A stretch of DNA of 55,671 bases from Winogradskyella sp. (lineage in GTDB: Bacteria > Bacteroidota > Bacteroidia > Flavobacteriales > Flavobacteriaceae): positions 1 through 55,671 of the forward strand of contig JASBSA010000077.1 of assembly GCA_030149175.1 (NCBI GenBank), in the 5' to 3' direction. A program made the translations under genes and the position numbers. The number at the start of each line of letters is the position of its first letter. Positions within the stretch are counted from its first letter, which is position 1. The notes beneath the pieces were generated by a model. The model was not told the origin of the DNA, ran no database searches, and saw only the letters and a program-made list of their open reading frames with translations. Below are positions 16,771 to 25,739 of this stretch, piece by piece.

Positions 16771-17250
16771 TTACTTTACACCCTGTATGATTATTGGTAC
16801 AGTTAATTTGGCATGTTGCGCATCTGGTCTTGCTGTGATTTTCACCCCAGGTATATTGTTCCAGACATAAGGTTGACCAGGTTGAGGATCATTAACAGAC
16901 CCAGCGGATAATACCCAATCTGGTTGACTACCTGCAGGTTTACCATAATCTGACATAACGTACCATATTGGTGCATAACCAGCTGGGCCAATATGAAGGC
17001 CGACATGTAGCCTAACACCGAATCTATAACCTGCGGAATTTCTCCAACAGCAAAAGACTTCAAGCGGCCCAAAGTCAATGGTGCTTCCAATCTGGTCAAT
17101 CGCTGTTTCTTCAAAGCCATTGTGCGCTTGCAATAGAGGCCCTGGCTTTTTTGTTTGGTTAGAAAGCCCAATCTCATAGACCGTACCGTGATAGTCTAGT
17201 GTCCAATCCATGTTAGACCCATTGTTAAAAGTTGCATCTAAAATTGCCAT
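16771..17250 (-). CDS. cytosolic-looking beta-rich protein of unknown function
   Basis: The start MAILDATFNNGSN at 17250 gives 159 residues. The protein has no signal peptide and is rich in tryptophan, glycine and proline, with segments such as PLEVFCCWRNSAGYRFGVRL and GYAPIWYVMSDYGKPAG. This suggests a compact beta fold that binds a surface or a lipid. I considered aegerolysin-like or PixA/AidA-like proteins, but the similarity is too weak to assign. An in-frame Met 42 bases upstream is less likely. It precedes the acidic 114-residue gene. Confidence 0.65.
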   Translation of the reverse strand: MAILDATFNNGSNMDWTLDYHGTVYEIGLSNQTKKPGPLLQAHNGFEETAIDQIGSTIDFGPLEVFCCWRNSAGYRFGVRLHVGLHIGPAGYAPIWYVMSDYGKPAGSQPDWVLSAGSVNDPQPGQPYVWNNIPGVKITARPDAQHAKLTVPIIIQGVK

Positions 17251-17415
17251 AATTTTTGTTTTAAAGATTAATACTGATTTTTCGTTTCTCAAAGTTGAAA
17301 AACCAATAGGTGGAAAAGAAAAAAAATGCGTGAATGGACCAATACCTTATGCGAACGGTGAGAAAACTTTATTAAACCAAATTAAAGGGGTAGGTATTGA
17401 AAACGAATGTAATTT

Positions 17416-18186
17416 TTAGATAGTCTTAAAATGCCTAAAGACTTCATCTTTATGAGCTTTGCTTACAGGAATCTTTTCGTTTTCAATAAACAAAAGGTTG
17501 CCTTCGTAGCCCACTACGGAATTTATGTTGATAACATAGCTGCGATGCACTCTCATAAAACGTTTGGTTGGTAGCTGTTCTTCTATTTTGTTAAGTCCTA
17601 CGGAATAGACAAACCGGTCTGTTTTGGTATAGACGCTACAATAGTTACTATCCGCTTTTAGGAATAGGATTTCTCGTAATGGGACACGCTCAAAGTGCTG
17701 GTTCTTTTTTAGAAACAGGCTGTCCTTAATATTGAGTACTTGGTTGTCATTAGGTTCAAAATTGGTTTTTTGGGAAATTTCTTCTTGTGATGCTTTAACC
17801 GCAAAGTTTTTTAGAGCAAGTTCTATAGCGATGCAAACTTGACGTTCGTTAAAGGGTTTGAGTAGGTATGCATGCGGCTTCACACTTTTGGCACGTTCAA
17901 AGATGTAACTATCGGCATGTGATGTTAAAAACAAGAATGGTACTTGGTGTTTTTGGTTGATAAAGCGTGCGAGTTCTATACCGTCAAACTCTCCTTTTAT
18001 GACAATATCTATGAGGACCATATCAATGTCTCCATGATTCTCTAAAAGATCAAGGGCTTTTTTTGCTGTGTCTGCAATACCTACAATCTTGTAATTGTTA
18101 TTGCTAAGCTTGTTGGCTATATCATTGGCTAGTAGGATTTCGTCCTCTACTATAAGCAGTTTTACTTTTGTGCTTGTATTGGTCAT
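17416..18186 (-). CDS. LytTR-family response regulator
   Basis: The receiver domain occupies residues 7-125, with the acidic pair in VEDE, phosphoacceptor Asp60 in VLIDIVIKG, and the lysine of LLKPF near 112. The C-terminal LytTR DNA-binding domain (about 160-256) shows FLKADSNYCSVYT and FMRVHRSYVINI. It lies 16 bases after the sensor kinase gene and is surely its partner. The target is unknown, but the unknown genes at 16391-17250 just downstream are good candidates. Confidence 0.93.
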   Translation of the reverse strand: MTNTSTKVKLLIVEDEILLANDIANKLSNNNYKIVGIADTAKKALDLLENHGDIDMVLIDIVIKGEFDGIELARFINQKHQVPFLFLTSHADSYIFERAKSVKPHAYLLKPFNERQVCIAIELALKNFAVKASQEEISQKTNFEPNDNQVLNIKDSLFLKKNQHFERVPLREILFLKADSNYCSVYTKTDRFVYSVGLNKIEEQLPTKRFMRVHRSYVININSVVGYEGNLLFIENEKIPVSKAHKDEVFRHFKTI

Positions 18187-18202
18187 GGTATCACTAAGGT
18201 AA

Positions 18203-20011
18203 TTAATCCGCGCTTATTTTTATTTTCCAGTGTGTGCCTTTGGTATTAAATCGTTCTATACTGCCATCTAATTGATTGATTAAGGACTGTATGAGTTTGA
18301 GTCCGAAGGAATTCTTTTTATCTACTTGTTCTTCTGCAAAGCCAATGCCGTTATCGCAGATATCTATTTCAAATTGATGCCCTACTTCCTTAAGCTGTAT
18401 TTCCAATGATGGTGATTCAATATCTTTGTAGGCATACTTTAAGGAATTGATTACAATTTCGTTAACAATTAACGCCAACGGAATGGCTTTGTCTATAGAT
18501 ATGCTAGAATCATCTATATTGAATTTTGGCTTAAAGGCTACATTATAACCATGAAACAATCCAAGAACTAATTCTTCCACGTATTCCCTGAGTGCTATTT
18601 TTGTTTCGGCACCTTCTTGGTAGAGTTTTCTATGTACTAAGGATAGTGCCTCTACCCTATTCACACCTGCAATTAGAGCTTCTTGTGCTGGATGACCAGT
18701 GAGTTGATGACTTTGAAGACTTAAAAGACTGGATATCATCTGGAGGTTGTTTTTAACGCGATGATTCAACTCTTTTAATAATAAGGCTTTTTCCTGCTCA
18801 CGTTTTTCTATAACAGTGTTTTGTTCAGCAATGTGTTGATTTACTTTTTTAATCGCTCTGTTGCTCCTAAAGAGTAACAATGCCAATACACTAATACATA
18901 ACACACCTATGGCAAGTAATATCATTTGGTTGCGCTGATTGGTGGTTATGGTGTTTAGGAGACTAATTTCGGATTCGCGCTTACCGATTTCGTAGTTGGC
19001 TTTGAGCTGTTCTATTTTTTGTATTGATGCTTTGTTTACCAAACTATCTTGGTATATCCTGTTCACTTCTAAATACTGTAATGCCTTATCATATTGGTTT
19101 TGTGTTTTGTAAAAGTCGGTTAGGTTTCTACTAAAGTCCCTGATTTGTTCTTTAAGTCCTGCTTTGTGAGCCTTATCATAGGCTTGGAGTAACTTAGATT
19201 CTGCAAGATTGATTTTAGATGTTTTCGCATAGATTTCCCCGAGTTCGGCCAAGTACACTGAGGTTGAATACTCATCACCTAAGGGTTCTAATATTGTAAT
19301 GGCTTCCTTAAGATACTGTTCCGCTGTAATATACTGTTTTTGAGCGTGTAATACCATCCCTAAATTACCAAGCGAGTAGCCTTGAACAATCGCATTATTC
19401 GTGGATTTATTTTTTAGTAAGGTTTGATTAAAATAGTAGGCAGCACTATCTAATTTATTGGCCAAACGGTAAGCCTCACCTAGATTGAGTTGGGTTAAAA
19501 TAAGATTGCCCTTTTTATCAGAACTATTATAGATGCCTTCAGCTTTTTTTAAGTGCCTAATTGCTGATGTATAGTCTTCATCGTTTGATGAATTAATAGC
19601 TAGTTGACCATAAATTGCAGCTTTACGCTCTTTTAAGTTTAAAGAATCATATACTTTTAGAGCATCAAAAGAAGCTTTAAGTGATTTAGAATTGTTTCCT
19701 AAACGGTATTCTGCATGGCTTAATTCCTCCAAAGCTGTAGCTTCAAGCAATGGGTTTTTATCTTCTCTTGCTACACTTAATGCTTTCTTAGCATAGAATA
19801 AAGAAGAATCGATATCCGTATGATTATAAGATATTGCACTTAAAACTTTTGATGTTTCTTCTTTAGAAAGGTTTTTTTGTTTCAGGACATTTGTAAGACT
19901 ATCAACAAATTTTCTATCCTGAGAAAAAGAATTTTGAATACTTAAGAATAAAAAGAAACAAGAAAATAATAAGCTTCTGAAATTGTGGTTAGAAATCTGA
20001 AAACTATACAT
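18203..20011 (-). CDS. TPR-containing sensor histidine kinase (HisKA_2 type)
   Basis: The start MYSFQISNHN at 20011 overlaps the end of the upstream gene by eight bases. A signal peptide (LFSCFFLFLSIQNSFSQ) leads into a periplasmic region of tetratricopeptide repeats (about residues 30-330). A single membrane helix follows (MILLAIGVLCISVLALLLF, about 370-390) and then a coiled segment. The HisKA_2 box ELNHRVKNNLQ places the phosphoaccepting His near 417. The HATPase domain has the N box EIVINSLKYA and the G1 box DNGIGF. The layout is common in Flavobacteriaceae. It pairs with the LytTR regulator after it. Confidence 0.92.
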   Translation of the reverse strand: MYSFQISNHNFRSLLFSCFFLFLSIQNSFSQDRKFVDSLTNVLKQKNLSKEETSKVLSAISYNHTDIDSSLFYAKKALSVAREDKNPLLEATALEELSHAEYRLGNNSKSLKASFDALKVYDSLNLKERKAAIYGQLAINSSNDEDYTSAIRHLKKAEGIYNSSDKKGNLILTQLNLGEAYRLANKLDSAAYYFNQTLLKNKSTNNAIVQGYSLGNLGMVLHAQKQYITAEQYLKEAITILEPLGDEYSTSVYLAELGEIYAKTSKINLAESKLLQAYDKAHKAGLKEQIRDFSRNLTDFYKTQNQYDKALQYLEVNRIYQDSLVNKASIQKIEQLKANYEIGKRESEISLLNTITTNQRNQMILLAIGVLCISVLALLLFRSNRAIKKVNQHIAEQNTVIEKREQEKALLLKELNHRVKNNLQMISSLLSLQSHQLTGHPAQEALIAGVNRVEALSLVHRKLYQEGAETKIALREYVEELVLGLFHGYNVAFKPKFNIDDSSISIDKAIPLALIVNEIVINSLKYAYKDIESPSLEIQLKEVGHQFEIDICDNGIGFAEEQVDKKNSFGLKLIQSLINQLDGSIERFNTKGTHWKIKISAD

Positions 20012-20585
20012 TTTCTGGTGGATTAGTTCCTTGACCAGAGCTAATCTTAACAAAAGGATCCAATATTAAATAAAAACGTCTTGGCTTTTCGTTTTTGAAG
20101 CTAACCTTAAGGGATAGTAAGATGCTGTAGGATACATTTGCATCATGTACTGAATCTCTTGTTGAAATGACACATTTTTCATTTTCATTAGGCGCAATGT
20201 ATAAGGTGCCATCTGGAGCACTGTAAACAAATTCATCATTATATTTAAAGACTCTTCCCCAATGGTTGTTGAGTAAGCCATCTTCATTGATAAAGGTTTT
20301 ATCTACGTTAATAACTTTACAACACACCAACCTATGATCTATAATATCTGACAAATCATCATTAGAATCGGTAGATAGGCTGACGGATATTTCGGTTTTC
20401 CTATCAATTAGAGAAAATGCATTTTTCCCTATAGTTACGAAATTATCAATACGAATGGGATTGTATGGAGTGCCTAATTCCATGTAACAGAGGTTTAAGG
20501 CATTTTTTAATTCTTCTAAAAGAATATTGAACTTAATAGGTGGAATGACAGAGTCATCTTGCTTGAGTTTGATTTTGATGTACAT
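20004..20585 (-). CDS. unknown protein, first gene of the kinase operon
   Basis: This 193-residue protein has no signal peptide or membrane span. It appears beta-rich, with DGTLYIAPNENEKCVISTRD and a final FYLILDPFVKISSGQGTN that faintly recalls the end of PixA/AidA inclusion-body proteins; this is not enough to assign it. Its last codons overlap the start of the sensor kinase gene (ATG inside GAAAATGTATAG), so the two are translationally coupled. It may be a signal, target or partner of the kinase. Confidence 0.65.
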   Translation of the reverse strand: MYIKIKLKQDDSVIPPIKFNILLEELKNALNLCYMELGTPYNPIRIDNFVTIGKNAFSLIDRKTEISVSLSTDSNDDLSDIIDHRLVCCKVINVDKTFINEDGLLNNHWGRVFKYNDEFVYSAPDGTLYIAPNENEKCVISTRDSVHDANVSYSILLSLKVSFKNEKPRRFYLILDPFVKISSGQGTNPPENV

Positions 20586-20736
20586 TGGTTGGTTGTGGAT
20601 TAATAGCGTTAATTATAAAAAAACCCATTCCATGGTGAATGAATTGATAACTTTAAATCTGTTTAAGGGCTATTAATTAAGGGATTGTTTAAAGATAGGA
20701 TATTTAATAGAAATATTGAGAGAAAATATTGCCTAT

Positions 20737-21309
20737 TTATTCAACAGCCTCGAGCTGTCCTCTATAGCTAATACCATTGCGGTGAGATGTCACAATATTA
20801 ACATCGGCTGTGTTGCTTGGAAAGAAGGTTATGAAAACTCTGTAGGTTTCTACCGTATCTTTTTGGTCGTTGATGGTAAATTTCATCAGGTAAGCATCTT
20901 TTCGTTTGAGCTTGTCCAAACTATACTCTTGCGGTATTCCAGAAAACTCAATGCCTAAATCGGTATTGTAGCGATTACTGCTGAGTTCCTGCTCACCATA
21001 ATACGGCAAGTAGCCACTAATGCTATCGTTCTTAAAGGTAATATAATAACCGTTGACCGTGATACGGTTGGCAGTGTTGCCCGTGTAACGCATAAGGTTG
21101 TTTAGTACCTGTGTTGTGGCGTTGGTATTAAATGGTATTACGGTATTGATATCTATTTTAAAGTTTTTGTTATTGATTTTGGTTTCTAATGTACTGAGTG
21201 CTTGGGTACGCTCTGCCATAGACTCTGAGGGCTTGCATGAGATGGCAAGCATTGATACAATAATTGCTAATGTGTATGTTATGGATACTATGGGTGTACG
21301 GTGTTTCAT
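20737..21309 (-). CDS. DUF4251-family lipoprotein
   Basis: The N-terminus has a lipoprotein signal (AIIVSMLAISCKPS), so it should be anchored by Cys25. The rest follows the DUF4251 pattern: NKNFKIDINTVIPFN, then SGYLPYYGEQ, and near the end VNIVTSHRNGISYRGQL. The length of 190 residues is normal for the family, whose function is unknown. A second, shorter member without a lipobox is at 33115-33570. It stands alone between unlike neighbours. Confidence 0.8.
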   Translation of the reverse strand: MKHRTPIVSITYTLAIIVSMLAISCKPSESMAERTQALSTLETKINNKNFKIDINTVIPFNTNATTQVLNNLMRYTGNTANRITVNGYYITFKNDSISGYLPYYGEQELSSNRYNTDLGIEFSGIPQEYSLDKLKRKDAYLMKFTINDQKDTVETYRVFITFFPSNTADVNIVTSHRNGISYRGQLEAVE

Positions 21310-21368
21310 AAGTATCTTAAAGATACGTATTTAAGTCTAAACTTACCAGAACATTAACACGCTTTTAG

Positions 21369-22673
21369 CTATACTTCCTTAACTTGTTCTTGGGGTTTAG
21401 TTACCACTGATTTAGGTAAGTTGAAATAAAAGGTAGTTCCTGCACCCTCTTCACTCTCGACCCAAATATTGCCTTTGTAGTACTTTACAATTTTTTCGAC
21501 TATGGACAAGCCAATTCCAGAAGAAGATCCTGAATTTTCCAACTTTGCAAATACTTTGAAAATCTTCTGGAAATAATCAGGATTAATCCCTACACCATTG
21601 TCTTTTACAAAAAACTGATAATGGTCTTCATCTTCGGTAAAACCTACCTCTACCTTGCCATTTTCTTTATCGCTATACTTTACTGCATTTAGTATTAGAT
21701 TTTGAAATATTTGTCTAAATCTCCACCTGTTGCCGAATAGCGTTGGTATATTGTTATTTATGTTGAAGCTTATGTGCTCTGGAATAAGCATGGTTTGCAA
21801 AACTTCTTCTATAATTTTATTAATATCTACAAGGCTGTTTTCTGTATGGACACGGTCTATGGTAGAATAATCTAGAACGCCTTTAATGAGTAAATCCATC
21901 TTTTCTGCATTAAACAATACCTGTTGTAATGGATAGCATTCTTTCTCAGTAAATTTATCTTTGTTATCATCTATAAACCAACTAACCAATGTGTGTATGT
22001 TGATTAGAGGTGCTTTGAGGTCGTGAGACACCATGTGCGCATATTCGCTTAAGGATTTATTTTGTTGAAACAGATGATCTAAAAGCTCTTGTTTTTTGGC
22101 CTCTTGAGCTTTAATTCGTTCTTCGTATTCCTTTTTTTGTCTAAGGTTTACCAACATGTTGGCATAGACAAATAGAATTTCTTTTTCGTTATCATTGTAT
22201 TTATTGAGTTTTCTAACAGAATCGAAACCAATAAAACCAATTAGTTCGTTTCTTAGAATCATAGGAATTGTTATAAGGCTTTTGATGCCCTGGGGCTCTA
22301 AAATAGCTTTTAATCCAAACTCACCATCATCTGGTAATTTGCTTACATCTTCTACCCAGAAAGCTCTACCCTTTCGATGTTCTTCTAGCCACTGAGGTAT
22401 ATAATCTACAGGAATGTCTTTGAGGTTATCGATTTCTGGAGTAATACCATCTGCACACCACTCATAGGTGTTTGTTGTTGTATTGTTTATAAAATCATAA
22501 GAAAAAATATAACTACGGTCAGACTCTACAAACTCACCTATTTGCTTAAGCGATTTGTTAATAAGTAGATCTATATCAGATATATCGGCATTGATATAGG
22601 TGGTTATTATACTAATTAATAGCTTTTGAAATCGAATCTGACGTTCTATGGTTTTATCTTTTTCCGAATGCAT
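21369..22673 (-). CDS. GAF-domain sensor histidine kinase
   Basis: A GAF domain covers residues 20-175 (SDRSYIFSYDFINN, then GIKSLITIPMILRNELIGFIGF). A short coiled coil and the HisKA box YAHMVSHDLKAP follow, with phosphoaccepting His217. The HATPase domain shows FQNLILNAVKY, DNGVGI and SGIGLSIVEKI. There are no membrane spans, so it senses a cytoplasmic signal. No response regulator gene is adjacent, so its partner is encoded elsewhere. Confidence 0.92.
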   Translation of the reverse strand: MHSEKDKTIERQIRFQKLLISIITTYINADISDIDLLINKSLKQIGEFVESDRSYIFSYDFINNTTTNTYEWCADGITPEIDNLKDIPVDYIPQWLEEHRKGRAFWVEDVSKLPDDGEFGLKAILEPQGIKSLITIPMILRNELIGFIGFDSVRKLNKYNDNEKEILFVYANMLVNLRQKKEYEERIKAQEAKKQELLDHLFQQNKSLSEYAHMVSHDLKAPLINIHTLVSWFIDDNKDKFTEKECYPLQQVLFNAEKMDLLIKGVLDYSTIDRVHTENSLVDINKIIEEVLQTMLIPEHISFNINNNIPTLFGNRWRFRQIFQNLILNAVKYSDKENGKVEVGFTEDEDHYQFFVKDNGVGINPDYFQKIFKVFAKLENSGSSSGIGLSIVEKIVKYYKGNIWVESEEGAGTTFYFNLPKSVVTKPQEQVKEV

Positions 22674-22756
22674 CTTATTGATTTTCTATTAGATTAGACA
22701 AAGCACTGAATATTCTTTGTTTTTTAAAAATAAAAGTTGAATTAATTACGTATTGG

Positions 22757-23209
22757 CTATCTAAGTTTTTTTGCTGTACTATTATTTTGCTCTACCTTTT
22801 CCCATAGGTAATCGGATGTAAGGCGGAAGCTACCTAAATATTCAAAATTGCAACTATTGGGCTCTATGATAGACAAAAACGGTTCTTGCTTGGCATTGTT
22901 ATACAGATGATAGGTTTCGCCAATTAAGGGCTCGAAGGTAAACTTGGCATTGGTAACGAGCTCGTTATATTCCATGATTTGCAATAGCTCATCGTACTCT
23001 GCTTTGATGGCTTCGTATTTGGCTTTGAGGTGCTTGTTGGCTTTATAGATTTGGGAGCTCTTCCATGTGCCATTATTTGGTAGTGTTATTTGTGGCGCAC
23101 CAACGTTAGTGGCATAGGGTCTAAAGGCAGCATCGTAGCGTTGTTTGTCTTCATCAAAGACAACTAGGTCTGGTTTTTTTGTTGATTTGTTATTGTTATC
23201 TGTACTCAT
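22757..23209 (-). CDS. DUF2452 family protein
   Basis: The start MSTDNNNKSTKKPD at 23209 was preferred to an upstream Met that gives no family-like residues. The 150-residue protein shows the DUF2452 signatures RPYATNVGAPQI, KANKHLKAKYEA, and PLIGETYHLYNN followed by EPFLSIIEP. It is soluble, and its function is unknown. It is a single-gene unit next to a repeat cluster. Confidence 0.82.
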   Translation of the reverse strand: MSTDNNNKSTKKPDLVVFDEDKQRYDAAFRPYATNVGAPQITLPNNGTWKSSQIYKANKHLKAKYEAIKAEYDELLQIMEYNELVTNAKFTFEPLIGETYHLYNNAKQEPFLSIIEPNSCNFEYLGSFRLTSDYLWEKVEQNNSTAKKLR

Positions 23210-23271
23210 AGCTGTGCAAAAATACGGATTTGATTTTATGCTTGGATATGTATGGTGGGACAATTTATTAA

Positions 23272-23544
23272 GGTTCTCGATATAGTTTTAATCGCTTTGT
23301 TGTTGATTAAAAACACTTGAACTGACGGTGTGTTATTGTTTTCTTCTGTTCATTTTAGTTCCTGTAATTTCTATTTTGATAATGAAGTCATGAATACTTC
23401 CGTATTTGTCTTGATGCAAAACGAACCAAAAAATCGTTGCTTCCGACTGCGTCGGAATTGGGTTTGACGGTCTTTGTGTAGTTCATTAAAATGGTTCTCG
23501 ATACATTTTATTCTCATACTTCGAATAAAACACTCGAACTGACG
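23272..23544. repeat. composite dispersed repeat, copy 2
   Basis: The modules match 9382-9793 in order: an inverted-repeat unit (23272-23328), TTCATTTTAGTTCCTGTAAT and the block after it (about 23350-23430), the TTCCGACTGCGTCGGAA palindrome (about 23441-23457), and a second unit of the TTTTATTC type (23493-23544). Compared with copy 1, about 120 central bases are absent. The surrounding gap, 23210-23679, has no gene. Confidence 0.8.
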
Positions 23545-23679
23545 GTATTACTCTGTAAGTTGTCATAGGATCGATTGTAAGGTTAAAAAACATCTCATTT
23601 TTATCATAAAATATTATTAAACTCCTTGTTTTTAAAGGCTTTGTCAGTTATATTATAGAGAACCAAAAAAGAAAATTAC

Positions 23680-23982
23680 ATGACTATTATTTATGAATAT
23701 GACAACGTTACTGCGAGTGACAGCTTGGAAGCATTTACAAAAGAAAAGCTAACGAAGCTTTTTGAGCACAATGAACTTGTAATTAGAGCAGATGTGTTTT
23801 TTAAAACTGAAAACACCACTAGTGATGCTACTGGTATGATTGCAGGCATACGTCTTAGTGCTCCTGGTCCGCGATTATTTGCTGAAGCATCTAAAGCTAA
23901 TTTTAGGGATGCTGTGAGTGAATGTGTTAAAGAGTTGCAGCGTCAGTTAACAAAACGAAAAGAAACCATGAAAACTTATTAA
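23680..23982 (+). CDS. hpf: ribosome hibernation-promoting factor, short form
   Basis: This 100-residue protein has the S30AE/HPF fold pattern: EYDNVTASDSLEAFTKEKL, a beta strand with RADVFFKTE, and a second helix FRDAVSECVKELQRQLTKRK that is rich in basic residues. It belongs to the short form that binds the ribosomal decoding region and stalls translation in slow growth. It is followed after two bases by the ArsC-like gene, so the two form an operon. Confidence 0.9.
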   Translation: MTIIYEYDNVTASDSLEAFTKEKLTKLFEHNELVIRADVFFKTENTTSDATGMIAGIRLSAPGPRLFAEASKANFRDAVSECVKELQRQLTKRKETMKTY

Positions 23983-23984
23983 TA

Positions 23985-24428
23985 ATGACAATAGACAACA
24001 AAAAAGGGCTGATTAATTGTATTTACGCTGGTGGCACACAATTTAGTGCACAGATTGAAGCTATTTTAAAAGCGGCCAAAAAAGATACTCGTGGTATAGA
24101 CATAACTAAGACTATGCCTTCTGATACCATATGGCACGACATGGCCAAACGACTGGATACCTCATTACAGTCTTTTATAGATATACAACACATTGAGGGC
24201 TATGATGCCGCTGACGATTATTCTGAAGAAGGTTTGGTTAAAATATTAGCACAACACCCTGAAGCTATGGTAGGAACCATAGTAATGGAAGGTGACACTA
24301 TAATGCACATAACCAGATATACAGAATTACTTAAATTCTTTAACGTAGATTCTGCAGGTATTGAAAAAACAATGCATACCGAACCACCAACAACTAAGCG
24401 GCAGACGGAAAATGAACGTTTTATCTAA
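23985..24428 (+). CDS. ArsC/Spx-fold protein without the catalytic cysteine
   Basis: This 147-residue protein follows the arsenate-reductase-like layout: IYAGGTQFSAQIEAILK at the place of the usual CxxS helix, ITKTMPSDTIWHDMAKRL, EGLVKILAQHPEAMVGTIVM near the middle, then a C-terminal extension. The usual thioredox cysteine is missing; the only cysteine is before the first strand, in INCIYAG. It is therefore probably a non-catalytic relative of unknown role. It lies two bases after hpf, which suggests a stress-related job. Confidence 0.65.
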   Translation: MTIDNKKGLINCIYAGGTQFSAQIEAILKAAKKDTRGIDITKTMPSDTIWHDMAKRLDTSLQSFIDIQHIEGYDAADDYSEEGLVKILAQHPEAMVGTIVMEGDTIMHITRYTELLKFFNVDSAGIEKTMHTEPPTTKRQTENERFI

Positions 24429-24432
24429 TACA

Positions 24433-24463
24433 AACAAACCTCAGATAAAATCTGAGGTTTGTT
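24433..24463. terminator. bidirectional terminator
   Basis: AACAAACCTCAGAT (24433-24446) pairs perfectly with ATCTGAGGTTTGTT (24450-24463) around AAA. It lies between convergent genes and can end transcription from both sides. Confidence 0.85.
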
Positions 24464-24484
24464 ATTATTCTAGATGAACAACTA

Positions 24485-25540
24485 CTAATTCTTTAGTGAT
24501 TTCATATCAATCACAAATCGGTATTTAACATCACTTTTAAGCATACGCTCGTAGGCTATGTTTATATCTTGTATGTTAACAACCTCAATATCGGATGTAA
24601 TATTATGTTTTCCACAGAAATCAAGCAGCTCTTGGGTTTCTGCGATACCTCCTATTAAGGAACCTGCAATAGCCTTACGACCCATAATCATAGGAACGGT
24701 AACCACTGGTGGTTGTAACGGTCCTAAATATCCTAACACCACCAAAGTACCATTGGTTTTTAGAGTTGCAATGTATGGATTAAAATCGTGCTCGTAAGGC
24801 ACAGTGTCTAGAATAAGATCGAACTGCCCCATGGCTTTTTCCATTTGTGCCTCATCAGTTGAAATGATAACTTCATCAGCACCAAGTGCTTTGGCATCTT
24901 CAATTTTGTTTGTTGATCTTGAGAATAATGTAACATGCGCGCCAAGAGCATGTGCCAGTTTAAGTGCCATGTGGCCCAAACCTCCCAGTCCAACAACAGC
25001 TACTTTACTGTCTTTATTAACATTCCAGTGTCGTAAAGGCGACCATGTGGTAATGCCTGCACAAAGTACGGGTGCTACACCAGCGAGATCGAGGTGCTTT
25101 GGAACTTTTAGCACAAAATCTTCATCTACCACAATAGTTTCCGAATAACCACCGTGCGTATTGGTTTGTAAGTGTTTATCGAAACCACCATAGGTTCCCA
25201 CCCACTCTGGACAGTACTGTTCGAGATCATTTTTACAGCTATTGCAGGTTCTGCAAGAATCCACCAAACAACCTACAGCCACGATGTCTCCAACCTTGTG
25301 TTTAGATACTGCATCACCCACTTTAGTTATCTTACCAACAATTTCGTGACCAGGTACTACAGGATATTGTGTCATTCCCCAATCGTTGCGTGCAAAATGC
25401 AAATCGGAATGGCACACACCGCAATACAGAATATCAATCTCTATATCTTTACTTAGGACTTCCCTCCTATCGATTTGTAGTTCTTTTAAATCTGCTTCTG
25501 GTGATTGGGTTCCGTATGCTTTTACTTGTTTTGTTTTCAT
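24485..25540 (-). CDS. zinc-dependent alcohol dehydrogenase (cinnamyl alcohol dehydrogenase-like)
   Basis: The start MKTKQVKAYG at 25540 was chosen because an upstream in-frame Met adds 14 residues with no family counterpart. The protein has 351 residues. The catalytic zinc site is GVCHSDLH and GHEIVGKI; the structural zinc motif is CRTCNSCKNDLEQYC; the nucleotide-binding fold is GLGGLGHMALK. It resembles the YahK/CAD subgroup, which usually uses NADPH to reduce aldehydes. It is a single-gene unit. Confidence 0.93.
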   Translation of the reverse strand: MKTKQVKAYGTQSPEADLKELQIDRREVLSKDIEIDILYCGVCHSDLHFARNDWGMTQYPVVPGHEIVGKITKVGDAVSKHKVGDIVAVGCLVDSCRTCNSCKNDLEQYCPEWVGTYGGFDKHLQTNTHGGYSETIVVDEDFVLKVPKHLDLAGVAPVLCAGITTWSPLRHWNVNKDSKVAVVGLGGLGHMALKLAHALGAHVTLFSRSTNKIEDAKALGADEVIISTDEAQMEKAMGQFDLILDTVPYEHDFNPYIATLKTNGTLVVLGYLGPLQPPVVTVPMIMGRKAIAGSLIGGIAETQELLDFCGKHNITSDIEVVNIQDINIAYERMLKSDVKYRFVIDMKSLKN

Positions 25541-25687
25541 TTTATTTGTGGTTTTTATGTATTGCTTAATACGTGGATTCATAGTTATAAAGTTACGTAA
25601 TATTTATAGTCTGGGTTTGTTTTTTTTGATTATTTCTGCTGCGTACTTACCTCAATTAGACTTGAACTGATAACAGCTGTAAAAAAT

Positions 25688-25718
25688 AAAGAGACAATTT
25701 AAGGGAAATTGTCTCTTT
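25688..25718 (-). terminator. rho-independent terminator
   Basis: AAAGAGACAATTT pairs with AAATTGTCTCTTT around a five-base loop; on the minus strand the stem is followed by TTATTTTTT. It ends the 123-residue secreted protein gene. Confidence 0.85.
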
Positions 25719-25739
25719 AACATTAATAATTAGTTATAG

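Noticed and set aside
16842-17177. A 111-codon minus-strand frame inside the 159-residue protein gene
   Set aside because: It overlaps in another frame, and the longer frame has a better start and a protein-like composition.
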